The position numbers and the translations under genes are program-made. A model generated the notes under the pieces. That model was not told the origin of the DNA. It searched no databases and saw only the letters and a list, made by a program, of their open reading frames with translations. DNA of 64,000 bases from Actinoplanes subtropicus (GTDB lineage: Bacteria > Actinomycetota > Actinomycetes > Mycobacteriales > Micromonosporaceae). Location: positions 62,001-126,000 of the forward strand of contig NZ_JOJL01000014.1 in the NCBI RefSeq assembly GCF_000721705.1, written 5' to 3'. How positions within the stretch are numbered: the first letter of the stretch is position 1; the number at the start of each line of letters is the position of its first letter. Shown one piece after another: positions 36,163-45,171 of this stretch.

Positions 36163-37379
36163 GACGGGACCTCGAGCACGGCCGCCGTGCGTGCCACCGC
36201 GTCGAGCCGCCGCAACCGGGCAGCCATCGACCCTCGATCGGCTTCGACGAACACCGCGTACAGCGCCTGCAGGGAGCCCGCGCGGGAATCCACCAGATCG
36301 CCCGGCCGGGCGCGCATCCAAGCCTGCCAAACTCCGGGCTCCCTCCGGAAGAGCTGCGGGCCGGCCATCTCCACGACCCGATGCCGGCCCTCGGGCGGCT
36401 GCACCAGCAGGACCGCGGCATGCTCGCGAAAGGCGATCGCCTCGGCCTCGACCGCACGGCCGGCGGCCACGTCCATGGCCCACCGTACCGGATCCACATC
36501 GGTGACGCGACGCATCAGATCGCCGATCCAGCCGCCCAGCCGGCCATTGACCTCGATGATTCGCGGCCCGTCCGGCGTCAGCTTGATCTCGGTGTGGGTG
36601 AGGCCCGACCGTACGCCCAAGGCGGCGAGCGCCGCGGTCGCCAGGTCGCGCAGCGGGCCGCATTCGGCCGGGGCCAGCAGGCTCGGTGTGAGCAGGCCGC
36701 GCTCCCGGAAGGGCGGCGCCATCGCGAGCCGGTCGGTGACGGCGAAGTGGGTCGGCACTCCATCCTGGACGACGGACTCCACCGAGACGAAATCGGCCAG
36801 CACGTCTCCGTACGGGTGCACGCCGGGCGCCAGCATCTCCTCGACGATCCAGTCGGCCGGGCTCCCCGGATCGGCCGCGGCCGCGGCGGCGAACCGGCGT
36901 ACGTCCGCGGCCGAGTCACATCGCTGGGTCCATCGACTGCTGTCACTCACGGCGGGCTTGACGACCGCCGGGAACCCGATCCGGGCCGCGGCCGCCGGCA
37001 GGGCGGTCGGCGCGGCCACCGCCTCGAACCGGGTGACGCTGACGCCGGCGGCGTTCAACGCCCGCCGCTGCTCCACCTTCCCGGTGAGCAGCCGCGCCGT
37101 TCGTGGCGTATGGAAGGGCAGGCCCAACCGCTGCGCCAGGTCGGCGGCCGGCGGCACGGCCGCGTCGCTGAACGCCACGATGCCGGCGGGTTCCCTCCGC
37201 CGGAGAGCCATCAGGTCGGCGGCGTCGGCCGGTGGCCGGACGACCGGTGCCATCCGCTCCAGCAACGGATCCGGCTCGCCGACGAAGACGATCTCGTACC
37301 GCCCGTGTCCGGCCCGGATCACGTCGCGCGGCCCGGCCGTTCCGGGTGTCCGCACGACAAGCAGCGTCGGCCCGGTCAT
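36159..37379 (-). CDS. ATP-grasp ligase (amino-acid/peptide ligase type)
   Basis: A 406-residue carboxylate-amine ligase. Visible are the lysine loop IGFPAVVKPAVSDSS, hinge DWIVEEML, and the Mg-ATP end motif GLTHTEIKLTPDGPRIIEVNGRLGG. An N-terminal pre-ATP domain and a C-terminal extension fit the L-amino-acid ligase/CARNS group, whose members make dipeptides and, in rhizocticin-type pathways, join amino acids to phosphonates. It most likely forms an amide here; substrates are unknown. It is co-translated with the adenylation and FemAB-like genes. Confidence 0.85.
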   Translation of the reverse strand: MTGPTLLVVRTPGTAGPRDVIRAGHGRYEIVFVGEPDPLLERMAPVVRPPADAADLMALRRREPAGIVAFSDAAVPPAADLAQRLGLPFHTPRTARLLTGKVEQRRALNAAGVSVTRFEAVAAPTALPAAAARIGFPAVVKPAVSDSSRWTQRCDSAADVRRFAAAAAADPGSPADWIVEEMLAPGVHPYGDVLADFVSVESVVQDGVPTHFAVTDRLAMAPPFRERGLLTPSLLAPAECGPLRDLATAALAALGVRSGLTHTEIKLTPDGPRIIEVNGRLGGWIGDLMRRVTDVDPVRWAMDVAAGRAVEAEAIAFREHAAVLLVQPPEGRHRVVEMAGPQLFRREPGVWQAWMRARPGDLVDSRAGSLQALYAVFVEADRGSMAARLRRLDAVARTAAVLEVPS

Positions 37380-38938
37380 GACGCCCGGGCCAGGAGTTCG
37401 CGCAGAGCGAGGTGGTCGACCTTCCCGTTCCGGTTGACCGGGAACGAGTCAAGCCAGATCACCGTGGTCGGTATCTTGTAACGGGGCATCCGCCGGAGCA
37501 GGTAGGTCCTCATCTCCTCGAGCGGTCGCGGATTGCCGATCACCGCCGCCCGCAGACAGAGCCCGTCCCGCCCGTCCGGCAGGGCCAGCACAGCGGCGTC
37601 GAAGATGTCCGGGTGGGAGGCGAGCTGATATTCCACCTCGCCCAGTTCGACGCGACGACCGCTGAGCTTCACCTGCCGATCGGCCCGGCCGAGGTGCAGC
37701 AGGCCGTCGTCGACGACGCGTACCAGGTCGCCGGTGCGGTACCACCACTGCTCGGGAACCGTGCCGGGCTCGTCCATCAGTACCTCCGCCGAGCCGTCGG
37801 TCAGCCGGACGAAGCGACCCGGGTTGTCCGCCGGCGCGAGATAACCCCGGAATCGCTGGGCACCGCGAAGGCAGAGTTCCCCCTCGGCGGCCGAGGCCTT
37901 GTCGCCGTCCAGCAGGAACCAGTCGGCGCCCGGGTGCACGGTGCCGATCGGGACCGTGCCGTTGCTGGTGGCGGGCCACGCGGTGACGTCGGCCGGCAAC
38001 TCGTACTCGACGCAGGTGACGGTCAGTTCCGTCGGGCCGTAGGCGTTGCGGATCCGAGTGTTCGGCGCGGCGTCGACCCAGTCCGCGACCAGATGCAGCG
38101 GAAGCGGTTCGCCGACGAACATGCTGTAGCGCAGGGTCGGCATCGAGCCGGGACGCAACCTTCCGGACCGTCGCGCGTACGCCACGATCGACGGCACCGA
38201 GTACCAGTGGGTGATGCCTCGTTCGCGCACGTAGAAGGCCGGCGAGAGCAGCTCGCGACCGCGGGGGACGACCAGCGTGCCCCCGGAGGTCCAAGCGGCG
38301 AACATGTCGTGCACCGAGGGGTCGAAGGTGAGCGCATACGTGTGGGAGAGCCGTGCACCCGGTCCGGCGTCCGCCCGCGGCACCGCCTCGTCCAGGTAGG
38401 CCACGAGATTGCCGTGCGTGATCTGGACGCCCTTCGGCCGGCCGGTGGAGCCGGACGTGAACATGATGTACGCCAGGTCGCCGGGCCGCACTTCGTCGCC
38501 CGGCCGGTGGGACGGTGGGTCCGCATCCGCCGGGTCCACGACGACGACCCCGGCGTCCCGGACCGAGGCGATGAGGCCGGGATGGGCCGGCGGGTCGGCC
38601 ACGATCGCCGCGACGCCCGCGGCGCGACAGATCTCGACGTTGGCGGCGACCGGATTCTCGGGGTTCAACGGTACGACCACGTGGGCCTGCCGCCAGCACG
38701 CCAGGTACCAGGCGTAGGTGCTCGGGACCTTGTCCCCGACCAGGCCGACGCGACTCTGCCGGGGCAACCGCAGCCGGGCCAGGCGATCGGCACAGCCGCC
38801 GATGGCTCCGGCGAACTCGGCGTAGGTCAGCCGCGCCGAACCGGTGTCGAGCGCGATGCCGCGCGGATGCCTCGATGCGGTCAGCAGGACCCGCTCCAGG
38901 GTGAGCACCTCGGGGGCGAACGAGCCGTAGTCGGTCAT
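37376..38938 (-). CDS. Stand-alone NRPS adenylation domain
   Basis: A 520-residue amino-acid-activating enzyme without carrier or condensation domain. Core motifs: A3 FTSGSTGRPKGV, A5 NAYGPTELTVTC, A7 YRTGDLVRV, A8 segment GRADRQVKLSGRRVELGEVE and A10 NRNGKVD. The A4 region YALTFDPSVHDMF supplies the usual amino-group Asp, so an alpha-amino acid is the likely substrate; the pocket is not one I can decode. Carrier partners are the fusion protein at 38955-39857 and the T-C protein at 48544-50052. The ATG follows GGAGG. Confidence 0.9.
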   Translation of the reverse strand: MTDYGSFAPEVLTLERVLLTASRHPRGIALDTGSARLTYAEFAGAIGGCADRLARLRLPRQSRVGLVGDKVPSTYAWYLACWRQAHVVVPLNPENPVAANVEICRAAGVAAIVADPPAHPGLIASVRDAGVVVVDPADADPPSHRPGDEVRPGDLAYIMFTSGSTGRPKGVQITHGNLVAYLDEAVPRADAGPGARLSHTYALTFDPSVHDMFAAWTSGGTLVVPRGRELLSPAFYVRERGITHWYSVPSIVAYARRSGRLRPGSMPTLRYSMFVGEPLPLHLVADWVDAAPNTRIRNAYGPTELTVTCVEYELPADVTAWPATSNGTVPIGTVHPGADWFLLDGDKASAAEGELCLRGAQRFRGYLAPADNPGRFVRLTDGSAEVLMDEPGTVPEQWWYRTGDLVRVVDDGLLHLGRADRQVKLSGRRVELGEVEYQLASHPDIFDAAVLALPDGRDGLCLRAAVIGNPRPLEEMRTYLLRRMPRYKIPTTVIWLDSFPVNRNGKVDHLALRELLARAS

Positions 38939-38954
38939 GACCGCGCGCCTCCGC

Positions 38955-39857
38955 TCACTTCTCGGCCACGCTCTCGCACGCCCCGGTCACGGCGTCGAGC
39001 GTGCCCTCGACGAACAGCACTTCCAGCGGGAACGCGATTCCCAGCCGTCCCTCGACGCGCTCGGCGAGGGTCAGCGCCAGCTGGGAGTCACCGCCGATCG
39101 AGAAGAAGTCGTCATCGCCGTGCGCTTCGTCCAGCCCTAGGACGTCGCACCATTCCTGTCGCACCGCATCGGCGACCGCCGCCTTGTGCACGTGGACGAA
39201 CCCCTCTCGATCGCTCCCGTCGACGCGGTCTTCGCCGCGCGACTCCTCCGGTCGGTCGTCGCTCAGGCGGAACCGGCCCGCGGCGTCGACCGTGATCCGT
39301 ACCGGCTCGGTGTGCCCGGGATGGCGGTACCGCGCCCAGTAGCGGTGGGCCGGCACCCGCTCGCACCGGGCCAGCGCCGCTATCAGGGTGCCCTTGTGCC
39401 CGACGACGAGCACGTGTCCGGGTTGCGCGCGGGCCAGTTCGGTCAGGCGCTCGCAAACCCGCTCGGACATGGCCTCGTAGGGCTCGCCGGCGGTCCAGCC
39501 CGTGCCCTCGCCCGCGGTCCAGCGCCGCCATCGCCCGGGAAAGCGCGTGGCGATCTCCGCGTCGGTGAGGCCGGCCCATTCGCCGAGGTCGACCTCGCGA
39601 AGGCCGGGGTCCGGGCGCACCGGGAGACCGTGCGGCCCGGCTATCGTCACGGCGGTCTCCATGGCGCGCGCGAGATCGCTGGAATAGACCGCGTCGAAGC
39701 GTTCACCGGCGAGCGCACCCGCGCTTTCGGCGGCCTGCCGGCGACCGGTGGCGTTCAGCGGGACGTCGGTCTGCCCCAGCGACCGCCCCTGCCGGTTCCA
39801 ATCGGTCTCGCCGTGGCGCACCAGCACGAACGAGGTCGCACACTCCTCCGGGGTCAT
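38955..39857 (-). CDS. Histidine phosphatase fused to a peptidyl carrier domain
   Basis: A 300-residue two-domain protein. Residues about 8-205 are a histidine phosphatase (phosphoglycerate-mutase-like) with the phosphohistidine motif LVRHGETDWN (His15) and second His154 (VVGHKGT). Residues about 225-295 are a carrier domain with the phosphopantetheine serine Ser258 in FFSIGGDSQLAL. The join is in one continuous frame with an Asp/Glu-rich linker. The arrangement suggests dephosphorylation of a carrier-bound or nearby phosphate ester. I do not know of a characterised protein with this architecture. The ATG overlaps the aminotransferase stop. Confidence 0.85.
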   Translation of the reverse strand: MTPEECATSFVLVRHGETDWNRQGRSLGQTDVPLNATGRRQAAESAGALAGERFDAVYSSDLARAMETAVTIAGPHGLPVRPDPGLREVDLGEWAGLTDAEIATRFPGRWRRWTAGEGTGWTAGEPYEAMSERVCERLTELARAQPGHVLVVGHKGTLIAALARCERVPAHRYWARYRHPGHTEPVRITVDAAGRFRLSDDRPEESRGEDRVDGSDREGFVHVHKAAVADAVRQEWCDVLGLDEAHGDDDFFSIGGDSQLALTLAERVEGRLGIAFPLEVLFVEGTLDAVTGACESVAEK

Positions 39858-40933
39858 GTCCAGTCCTTCCCGATCTCGGTCAGCGCGGCCAGCAGGTCGT
39901 CGATGTCGGGCTCGCTGACCCAGCCCAGATGCCCGATCCGGATGGTGTCGGCATGCCAGTCCTCGCGGCCCGCGCTGACCGCGATCCCGTGGTCGGCCAG
40001 TCGCCGGCGGACCGCGGCCGCGGTGGCCCCGGGACCGGGGATCCGAACCGCCGTCACGGTGTCCGAGCGGCAACCGGGTTCCGCCCTCACCACGACGCCC
40101 AGGTTCGCCAGCCCGGCGCGCAGCCGGCCGGCGAGCGTCCGGTGCCGTTCGAAGACCGCCGCCAGGCCTTCGGACTCGATCTCGGCCAGCGCGGCGTCCA
40201 GCGCGAACAGGACGGTGACCGCGGGCGTGTAGCTGGTGGTACCCGCGTCGACCGACTCGGCCATCCGGACCAGGTCCAGCGACCATCGGGAACCGGGATT
40301 CGCGGCGGCGACCCGCAGAGCCCGGTCGCTGACCGCGACCAGAGCCAGGCCGGGTGGCGACATCAGCGCCTTCTGCGTCACGCCGACGGCGATGTCGATG
40401 CCGTGCCGATCGACCTCCACGGGCATTCCGCCGACGCTCGACACGACGTCGACCAGGAGAAGTGCCGCGCTCTCCTGGTGCACGACGGCGGCCAGCTCGG
40501 GCAGCGGATTGACCGCGCCGGTAGCGGTTTCGTTGTGCGTGAGCAGGACCGCCTTGACCGCTCTGCGCCGTCGCAGCAGACGGCGGAGAGCATCCGGAGC
40601 CGCCGCCTCACCCCAGGGCACCTGGAGGCGGGACACCGCGGCGCCGAACCCGGCGGCCACGTCCGCGAAGCGGTCGCCGAAGTAGCCGATGGTGACGGCC
40701 ACGACCTCGTCCCCCGGCGCGATGACGTTGCCGGCGGCGACTTCCAGCCCGCCGGTTCCCGAGGTCGTGAACGGCAGAACCGGGCGGCTCGAGCCGAACA
40801 CCGGTTGCAGGCGACGGCTGATGCCGGTCAGCATCGTACGGAACTCGGGTGAGCGGTGGCCGACGATCTGCCGGGCGCCGGCTCGGCGTACCGAAGGCGG
40901 AAGCGGAGTCGGTCCGGTCAGACGAAGGTTCAT
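39854..40933 (-). CDS. Class V aminotransferase (AEP transaminase/serine-glyoxylate type)
   Basis: A 359-residue PLP enzyme starting with the family hallmark LTGPTPLPPSVRRAG and carrying PLP lysine in GVTQKALMSPPGLALV, with VDVVSSVGGMPVEVD before it. The group contains PhnW-type 2-aminoethylphosphonate transaminases and alanine/serine-glyoxylate aminotransferases. Beside phosphonopyruvate decarboxylase, conversion of phosphonoacetaldehyde to 2-aminoethylphosphonate is the simplest role. ATG at 40933 is chosen because family members begin there; a GTG at 40942 would overlap the preceding stop. Confidence 0.83.
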   Translation of the reverse strand: MNLRLTGPTPLPPSVRRAGARQIVGHRSPEFRTMLTGISRRLQPVFGSSRPVLPFTTSGTGGLEVAAGNVIAPGDEVVAVTIGYFGDRFADVAAGFGAAVSRLQVPWGEAAAPDALRRLLRRRRAVKAVLLTHNETATGAVNPLPELAAVVHQESAALLLVDVVSSVGGMPVEVDRHGIDIAVGVTQKALMSPPGLALVAVSDRALRVAAANPGSRWSLDLVRMAESVDAGTTSYTPAVTVLFALDAALAEIESEGLAAVFERHRTLAGRLRAGLANLGVVVRAEPGCRSDTVTAVRIPGPGATAAAVRRRLADHGIAVSAGREDWHADTIRIGHLGWVSEPDIDDLLAALTEIGKDWT

Positions 40934-40938
40934 CGCCG

Positions 40939-42072
40939 TCACCACCGGGCCAGCAGCATCCGCCGGGCCGGCCCCGGCTCGACCCGGACCGGGGAGTTGA
41001 CCGCGCGGGTCGAGCTCAGCGCCTGGCCGACGAGTTCGTCGAGCTCATGGCCGGAGGCCGCGTAGGCACGCATCCGAGTCTCGAAACCGACCGACGCCAC
41101 GATCGCGGTCATCCGCGCCCCCAGCTCCTGCGGGCCGGCCGCACCGAGCATCGCGGCCAGTTCGGCGAGTCGCGCACCGACGAAGTCCGCCCCACGCCGG
41201 TCGGCGCAGAGCGGCCCGTGCAGCCGGTGGACGTAGTCGAGCAGCCAGCAGAGATGCAGGGCGCAGGCAAGTCCGTGGGGCACCCCGAGCCGCATGGTCG
41301 TGGGATAGGCGAAGGCGTGCGCCGCCGTGGTACGGGTCAGATCGATCGCCCGGCCGGCCAGCAGGGAGGCCGAGGCCAGCCCGGTCCGGTCCTCGACGGT
41401 CAGCTCGCGCACCCCGCCGTTCGCCAGCGGCACCAGCAGTTCCAGCGCCTGGCCGGCCAGCGCGCGCGACGCGACGGTGGACCGCACCGACCAGTACGAC
41501 TCGATCGCGTGCGCCAGGGCATCCAGAAGACAGCTGAACATGACTTCCGGTGGACAGGTTCCGGCGAGCTCGGGGTCGATCACGGCCGCGTTCGCCAGCA
41601 CCGCGTGATGGTCGACCGAGTATTTGCGCTGCGCGTGATAGACGGTCGCGAACCGGGTCACCTCGCTGCCGGTGCCGCTGGTCGTCGGTACCAGCACCAG
41701 GCCCGGCCCCGGGCGGCGGAGATCGTCGGCCGACCCGCCGACCACCGTCCGGGCACCGGCCTCCCCCGGCGGGAGCACTCGGATCAGCTTGGCGACGTCC
41801 ATGCTGGATCCACCGCCGACACCCACGATCAACCCCGGACGGCGCCGGTACGCCCGCTCGCAGCCACGAAGCACGTCCGTCAACCGCGGGTTGGGGGTGA
41901 ACTGGTCGAAGGTGTCGACGGCGACCGCGCCCAGCAGGTCCAGGATGCCGGTCCGTGCCCGGGCCCGTTCGCTGCCGACGACGAGTACCCGGTCCGGGGC
42001 CCAGCGGCGCACGAGGTCCGCGACGACCGGCAGGCAGCCGGCGCCCAGAGTGACATCGACGCCGGTTGTCAT
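40939..42072 (-). CDS. Iron-type alcohol dehydrogenase, predicted phosphonoacetaldehyde reductase
   Basis: A 377-residue group III metal-dependent dehydrogenase. Nucleotide-binding GVGGGSSMDVAKLIR, the TTSGTGSEVTRF loop, and metal ligands in DALAHAIESYWS and LGVPHGLACALHL are visible. Close functional relatives in phosphonate clusters (FomC, DhpG, PhpC type) reduce phosphonoacetaldehyde to 2-hydroxyethylphosphonate. It overlaps the decarboxylase gene by ATGA. Presence of both this and a transaminase means the pathway could branch at phosphonoacetaldehyde. Confidence 0.87.
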   Translation of the reverse strand: MTTGVDVTLGAGCLPVVADLVRRWAPDRVLVVGSERARARTGILDLLGAVAVDTFDQFTPNPRLTDVLRGCERAYRRRPGLIVGVGGGSSMDVAKLIRVLPPGEAGARTVVGGSADDLRRPGPGLVLVPTTSGTGSEVTRFATVYHAQRKYSVDHHAVLANAAVIDPELAGTCPPEVMFSCLLDALAHAIESYWSVRSTVASRALAGQALELLVPLANGGVRELTVEDRTGLASASLLAGRAIDLTRTTAAHAFAYPTTMRLGVPHGLACALHLCWLLDYVHRLHGPLCADRRGADFVGARLAELAAMLGAAGPQELGARMTAIVASVGFETRMRAYAASGHELDELVGQALSSTRAVNSPVRVEPGPARRMLLARW

Positions 42073-43184
42073 AGCGCACCGCGCCCGGGGGCGGCGGCGA
42101 GCCGGGCGTTGACCGTCTCCCGCAGACGCGCGCTGATCGCCGGCGCCTCGAGCGATCGGGTCGCCCGCGGGGGTGCCTGGGCCGGCCCGATCGCGATGTC
42201 GATCACGACGAGGTGCGGTCCCGGTTCGGCGGCGACCCGCCGGAGAGCCGATTCGACGGTTTCCGGCGTACGGCACCAGTGGCTGGTGCGGTAACCGGCT
42301 GCTTCCCCGAGCCGGGCCCAGTCGAGCCGCCCGGCGCAGGTCGGCTGCCCGCCGGTCGATTCGTACGCCGCGTTGTTCAGCACGACGTGGACCAGATTGG
42401 GCAGTCCGGCGCTGCCGGTGGTCACCATGGTGCCCAGGTGCATGACGGCCGCGCCGTCACCGTCGAGCACCCACACCCGTTCGCCGGTCGTCCGGGCGGC
42501 GCCGACGCCCATGGCCAGCGCGTGACCCATCGCGCCCTGCATGTAGAAGTTCCCCGGCCGGTCGCCGACCGCGAACAGCTCCCGGGCGATGTAGCCGGTG
42601 GTCGCGAACACCAGGTCCTGATCGACGTGCCGGACGACCGCTCGGATCGCATCGCGCCGGGTCCAGCCCGGACCGCCGCCCGGCGCGCCGGCCGACTTGG
42701 CCATGGTTCGCCGGCCCACCAGCAGCGCCGCGGGCGACCCGGACCGGAGAACCTGGTCGAGCTCGTCGAGGGCGTCGCGGAGCAGCGCCGGATCCGGATC
42801 GAGGACCCGGTGGGCGACCTGGCAGGCGGTGAGGATCGCCGGCGTCGCCGGCCCCATGACGCTGTGCTGAACCTCGTCGTCGGCGGGGTCGGGCCAGCCG
42901 CGCATGCTGACCACGAGCAGTACCGGAATCCGGTACGGAACGACCAGCGAGGTGAGCGGATTGACGAGGTTGCCGACTCCCGAGTTCTGCAGGAGAACCG
43001 CGCTGCGTCCGCCGGTGACCTGAGCGCCCGCGGCCATGCCCAGCGCGGCCCCCTCGTTCGCGGCCGCCACGTACTCGCCGCCCAGCTCGTCGATGACCGA
43101 GCCGAGATAGGAACAGGGGACACCGGCGAAGAACCGGAAGCCGCGCGACCGCAGGGCGGCCACGAACGCTGCACCGTCGATCAT
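42069..43184 (-). CDS. ppd: Phosphonopyruvate decarboxylase
   Basis: A 371-residue thiamine-diphosphate enzyme with PYR domain first (PCSYLGSVIDELGGEYVAAANEGAALGMAAG) and PP domain second. The ThDP/Mg motif is GDGAAVMHLGTMVTTG ending in LNNAAYESTGG. This short two-domain layout and sequence are those of Ppd. The reaction, phosphonopyruvate to phosphonoacetaldehyde and CO2, pulls the unfavourable PEP mutase equilibrium forward. It overlaps genes on both sides. Confidence 0.94.
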   Translation of the reverse strand: MIDGAAFVAALRSRGFRFFAGVPCSYLGSVIDELGGEYVAAANEGAALGMAAGAQVTGGRSAVLLQNSGVGNLVNPLTSLVVPYRIPVLLVVSMRGWPDPADDEVQHSVMGPATPAILTACQVAHRVLDPDPALLRDALDELDQVLRSGSPAALLVGRRTMAKSAGAPGGGPGWTRRDAIRAVVRHVDQDLVFATTGYIARELFAVGDRPGNFYMQGAMGHALAMGVGAARTTGERVWVLDGDGAAVMHLGTMVTTGSAGLPNLVHVVLNNAAYESTGGQPTCAGRLDWARLGEAAGYRTSHWCRTPETVESALRRVAAEPGPHLVVIDIAIGPAQAPPRATRSLEAPAISARLRETVNARLAAAPGRGAL

Positions 43185-44311
43185 GTCGGTTGCTCCTCAT
43201 CGGGTGCCCGCACCCGGCGCGGCGGGTCGACCTCGAGATCGCCGGCGAGGGCGGCCACCGCGGCGGCGACGTCGGCGTCGAGGGGTATGCCGTAGCGGCG
43301 CCCGTGCCGGCGGCTTGCCCGCTCCTGATCCCCGGCGATACGTACCGACGGCGCGCCGGTCGCGGGGCGGGTTCCGCGTATCTCGGCGAACATGCGGGCG
43401 GCCTCGGAACGGAACTCCGCGGGCGTGGTCAGGTGCCCGACGTCGACGCACAGGACGAAATGGCCGAGACCGGCGCCGTCCGAGCCGTAGACGTGCCGGC
43501 CCCACCGAGCGCCGGCGAGCGGACCGCAGAGCAGGTCGGCGATCATGCCGAGGCCGAAGCCCTTGTGGCCGCCGAAGTCCTCCCCCGCGCCACCGAGTGG
43601 CAGCATCGCGTGCCGGTCCGGAAGACGCAGGCCGGCGAGGATGTCGCGGAGGTCGGTGGCGGGGCGGCCCTCGCCGTCGATCACCCAGCCCGCGCCGATG
43701 TCGCCCACGCCCCGGCCGGCCATCCGCTCCAGCCGCCCACGCGGAACGACGCTGGTCGCGGCGTCGAAGACGAAAGGCTCGTCGACCGCCGTCGGCAGCG
43801 CGATCGCCAGGGGGTTCGTGCCCAGCATCCGTTCCGCCCCGTTGGTCGGCGCGACCTGTGGCGTCGCGTTCGTGGTGACGATCGTCAGCAGCCCGGCCCG
43901 GGCGCCCAGCCGGGCGTAGTAGCCGGCGACACCGAAGTGGTTCGAGCGGCGCACCGTCACCGCGGCCGTGCCGTACTCGCGGGCCTTGTCGATCGCGAGC
44001 CCGACGGCTCGCGTCATCGCCGGTTGCCCGAGGCCGTTGCCGGCGTCCAGCACCGCCGTGGTCGGGCCCTCACGAACGATCGAGGTGCGGTTGTCGGCGG
44101 CGATCGTGCCGCGCCGGATGCCGTCGACGTAGCGACGCAGCCGGCTGACCCCATGGCTGTCGATGCCGCCGAGGTCGGCGGTCACGAGGACGTCGGCGAC
44201 CACCTCGGCATCCGCCCGGCCGACCCCGACGGCGGTCAGGCACTCGGTCACGACCCGGACGAGCTCGTCGGCGGCGACGGTGATCGGAACGGTGTCCGCG
44301 CGGGTCGTCAT
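43181..44311 (-). CDS. Ldh2-family malate/L-lactate/sulfolactate-type dehydrogenase
   Basis: A 376-residue NAD(P)-dependent 2-hydroxyacid/2-oxoacid oxidoreductase of the MDH2/LDH2 fold. Characteristic segments are DSHGVSRLRRYV, SNHFGVAGYYA, VAPTNGAERMLGTNPLAIALP and GGHKGFGLGMIADLLCGPL. In this setting a likely substrate is a phosphonate analogue of malate/lactate, for example phosphonopyruvate/phosphonolactate, but none can be fixed. It sits between the decarboxylase and a dioxygenase with four-base overlaps. Confidence 0.85.
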   Translation of the reverse strand: MTTRADTVPITVAADELVRVVTECLTAVGVGRADAEVVADVLVTADLGGIDSHGVSRLRRYVDGIRRGTIAADNRTSIVREGPTTAVLDAGNGLGQPAMTRAVGLAIDKAREYGTAAVTVRRSNHFGVAGYYARLGARAGLLTIVTTNATPQVAPTNGAERMLGTNPLAIALPTAVDEPFVFDAATSVVPRGRLERMAGRGVGDIGAGWVIDGEGRPATDLRDILAGLRLPDRHAMLPLGGAGEDFGGHKGFGLGMIADLLCGPLAGARWGRHVYGSDGAGLGHFVLCVDVGHLTTPAEFRSEAARMFAEIRGTRPATGAPSVRIAGDQERASRRHGRRYGIPLDADVAAAVAALAGDLEVDPPRRVRAPDEEQPT

Positions 44312-45171
44312 GAGTTCTTCCGGATCCAGGTGCGCAGGAGCAGTCTCTTGCGGCCCCCGCCGGCGGAATCCTCGAAGGTGGTCCGCCCGTGCAGCACGCG
44401 GGTATTGTTGATCACCGCGAACTCGCCCGGCCGCAGCTTGCCGGCGATCCCGTTGGCCGGGTCGGAGAGGACCGCGTCCAGCGCGTCGAGCGCGGCCCGC
44501 TGCCGCGTCGTGCAGGGGGCGACGCCCGGGTGCCGGTGGCCGATGTCGATGTAGTCACGGAGATACGTGATGCCGGTACCGTGCTCGTCCTCGAAGAGAA
44601 CCGGCTTGCGCAGGGTCGGCGGCTCGCCGTCCGGCTGGTCGCCGCGCCGGTCGAAGTGCCACGGCTCACGCAGCGCGGACACCAGGTCGGGGACGTCGTG
44701 CAGCTGTTTCAGGACGGTGTCGACGTGCACCACGCGCAGCGCACCACCCCGGTCGGCCTGGGACACGCAGAGCAGGGTGAAGTAGTCGGGCAGCGGGAAG
44801 GCACGCTCGGCACCGTCGGTGTGCAGGCTGCCGCCGAACCGGGAGTCCGCGTACCGCGCGGTCGCTCCCTCGCCGATGCGGGTGCCCCGGTCGGTGACGT
44901 CGCGGACGAGTGTCCCGCTCGCGTCCTGCGGCATGATCGTCCCGAGGTGCCGCGACAGGCGCCGGGACACCGCCCGGAGTCGGTCCGGCTCGGCGTCGAA
45001 CCCGGTCAGCACGAGAATGCCGGCGCCCTCGTCCACGCTTTCCCGCAGGCGTTCGCCCAGCCACTGCCGGTCGGCCGGGTCCTCGATGTCCCGGTCCTCG
45101 AGCAGCGCCGAGCGCATCGAGGACGGAACGGCGTAGCGCTGCGCATCGAAGGCATCGTTCATGGTCACCAT
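44308..45171 (-). CDS. TauD/TfdA-family Fe(II)/2-oxoglutarate dioxygenase, possible phosphonate hydroxylase
   Basis: A 287-residue oxygenase. The HxD part of the iron site is in FGGSLHTDGAERAF and the distal His in NNTRVLHGRTTF; a 2-oxoglutarate-anchoring Arg follows (LLLRTWIR). Relatives in phosphonate pathways hydroxylate next to phosphorus, and others hydroxylate carrier-bound amino acids; either is possible. The ATG at 45171 overlaps the thioesterase stop (TGATG) behind AAGGAG; a second ATG three codons later is an alternative. It is distinct from the sulfonate-locus TauD homologue at 3046-3996. Confidence 0.85.
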   Translation of the reverse strand: MVTMNDAFDAQRYAVPSSMRSALLEDRDIEDPADRQWLGERLRESVDEGAGILVLTGFDAEPDRLRAVSRRLSRHLGTIMPQDASGTLVRDVTDRGTRIGEGATARYADSRFGGSLHTDGAERAFPLPDYFTLLCVSQADRGGALRVVHVDTVLKQLHDVPDLVSALREPWHFDRRGDQPDGEPPTLRKPVLFEDEHGTGITYLRDYIDIGHRHPGVAPCTTRQRAALDALDAVLSDPANGIAGKLRPGEFAVINNTRVLHGRTTFEDSAGGGRKRLLLRTWIRKNS

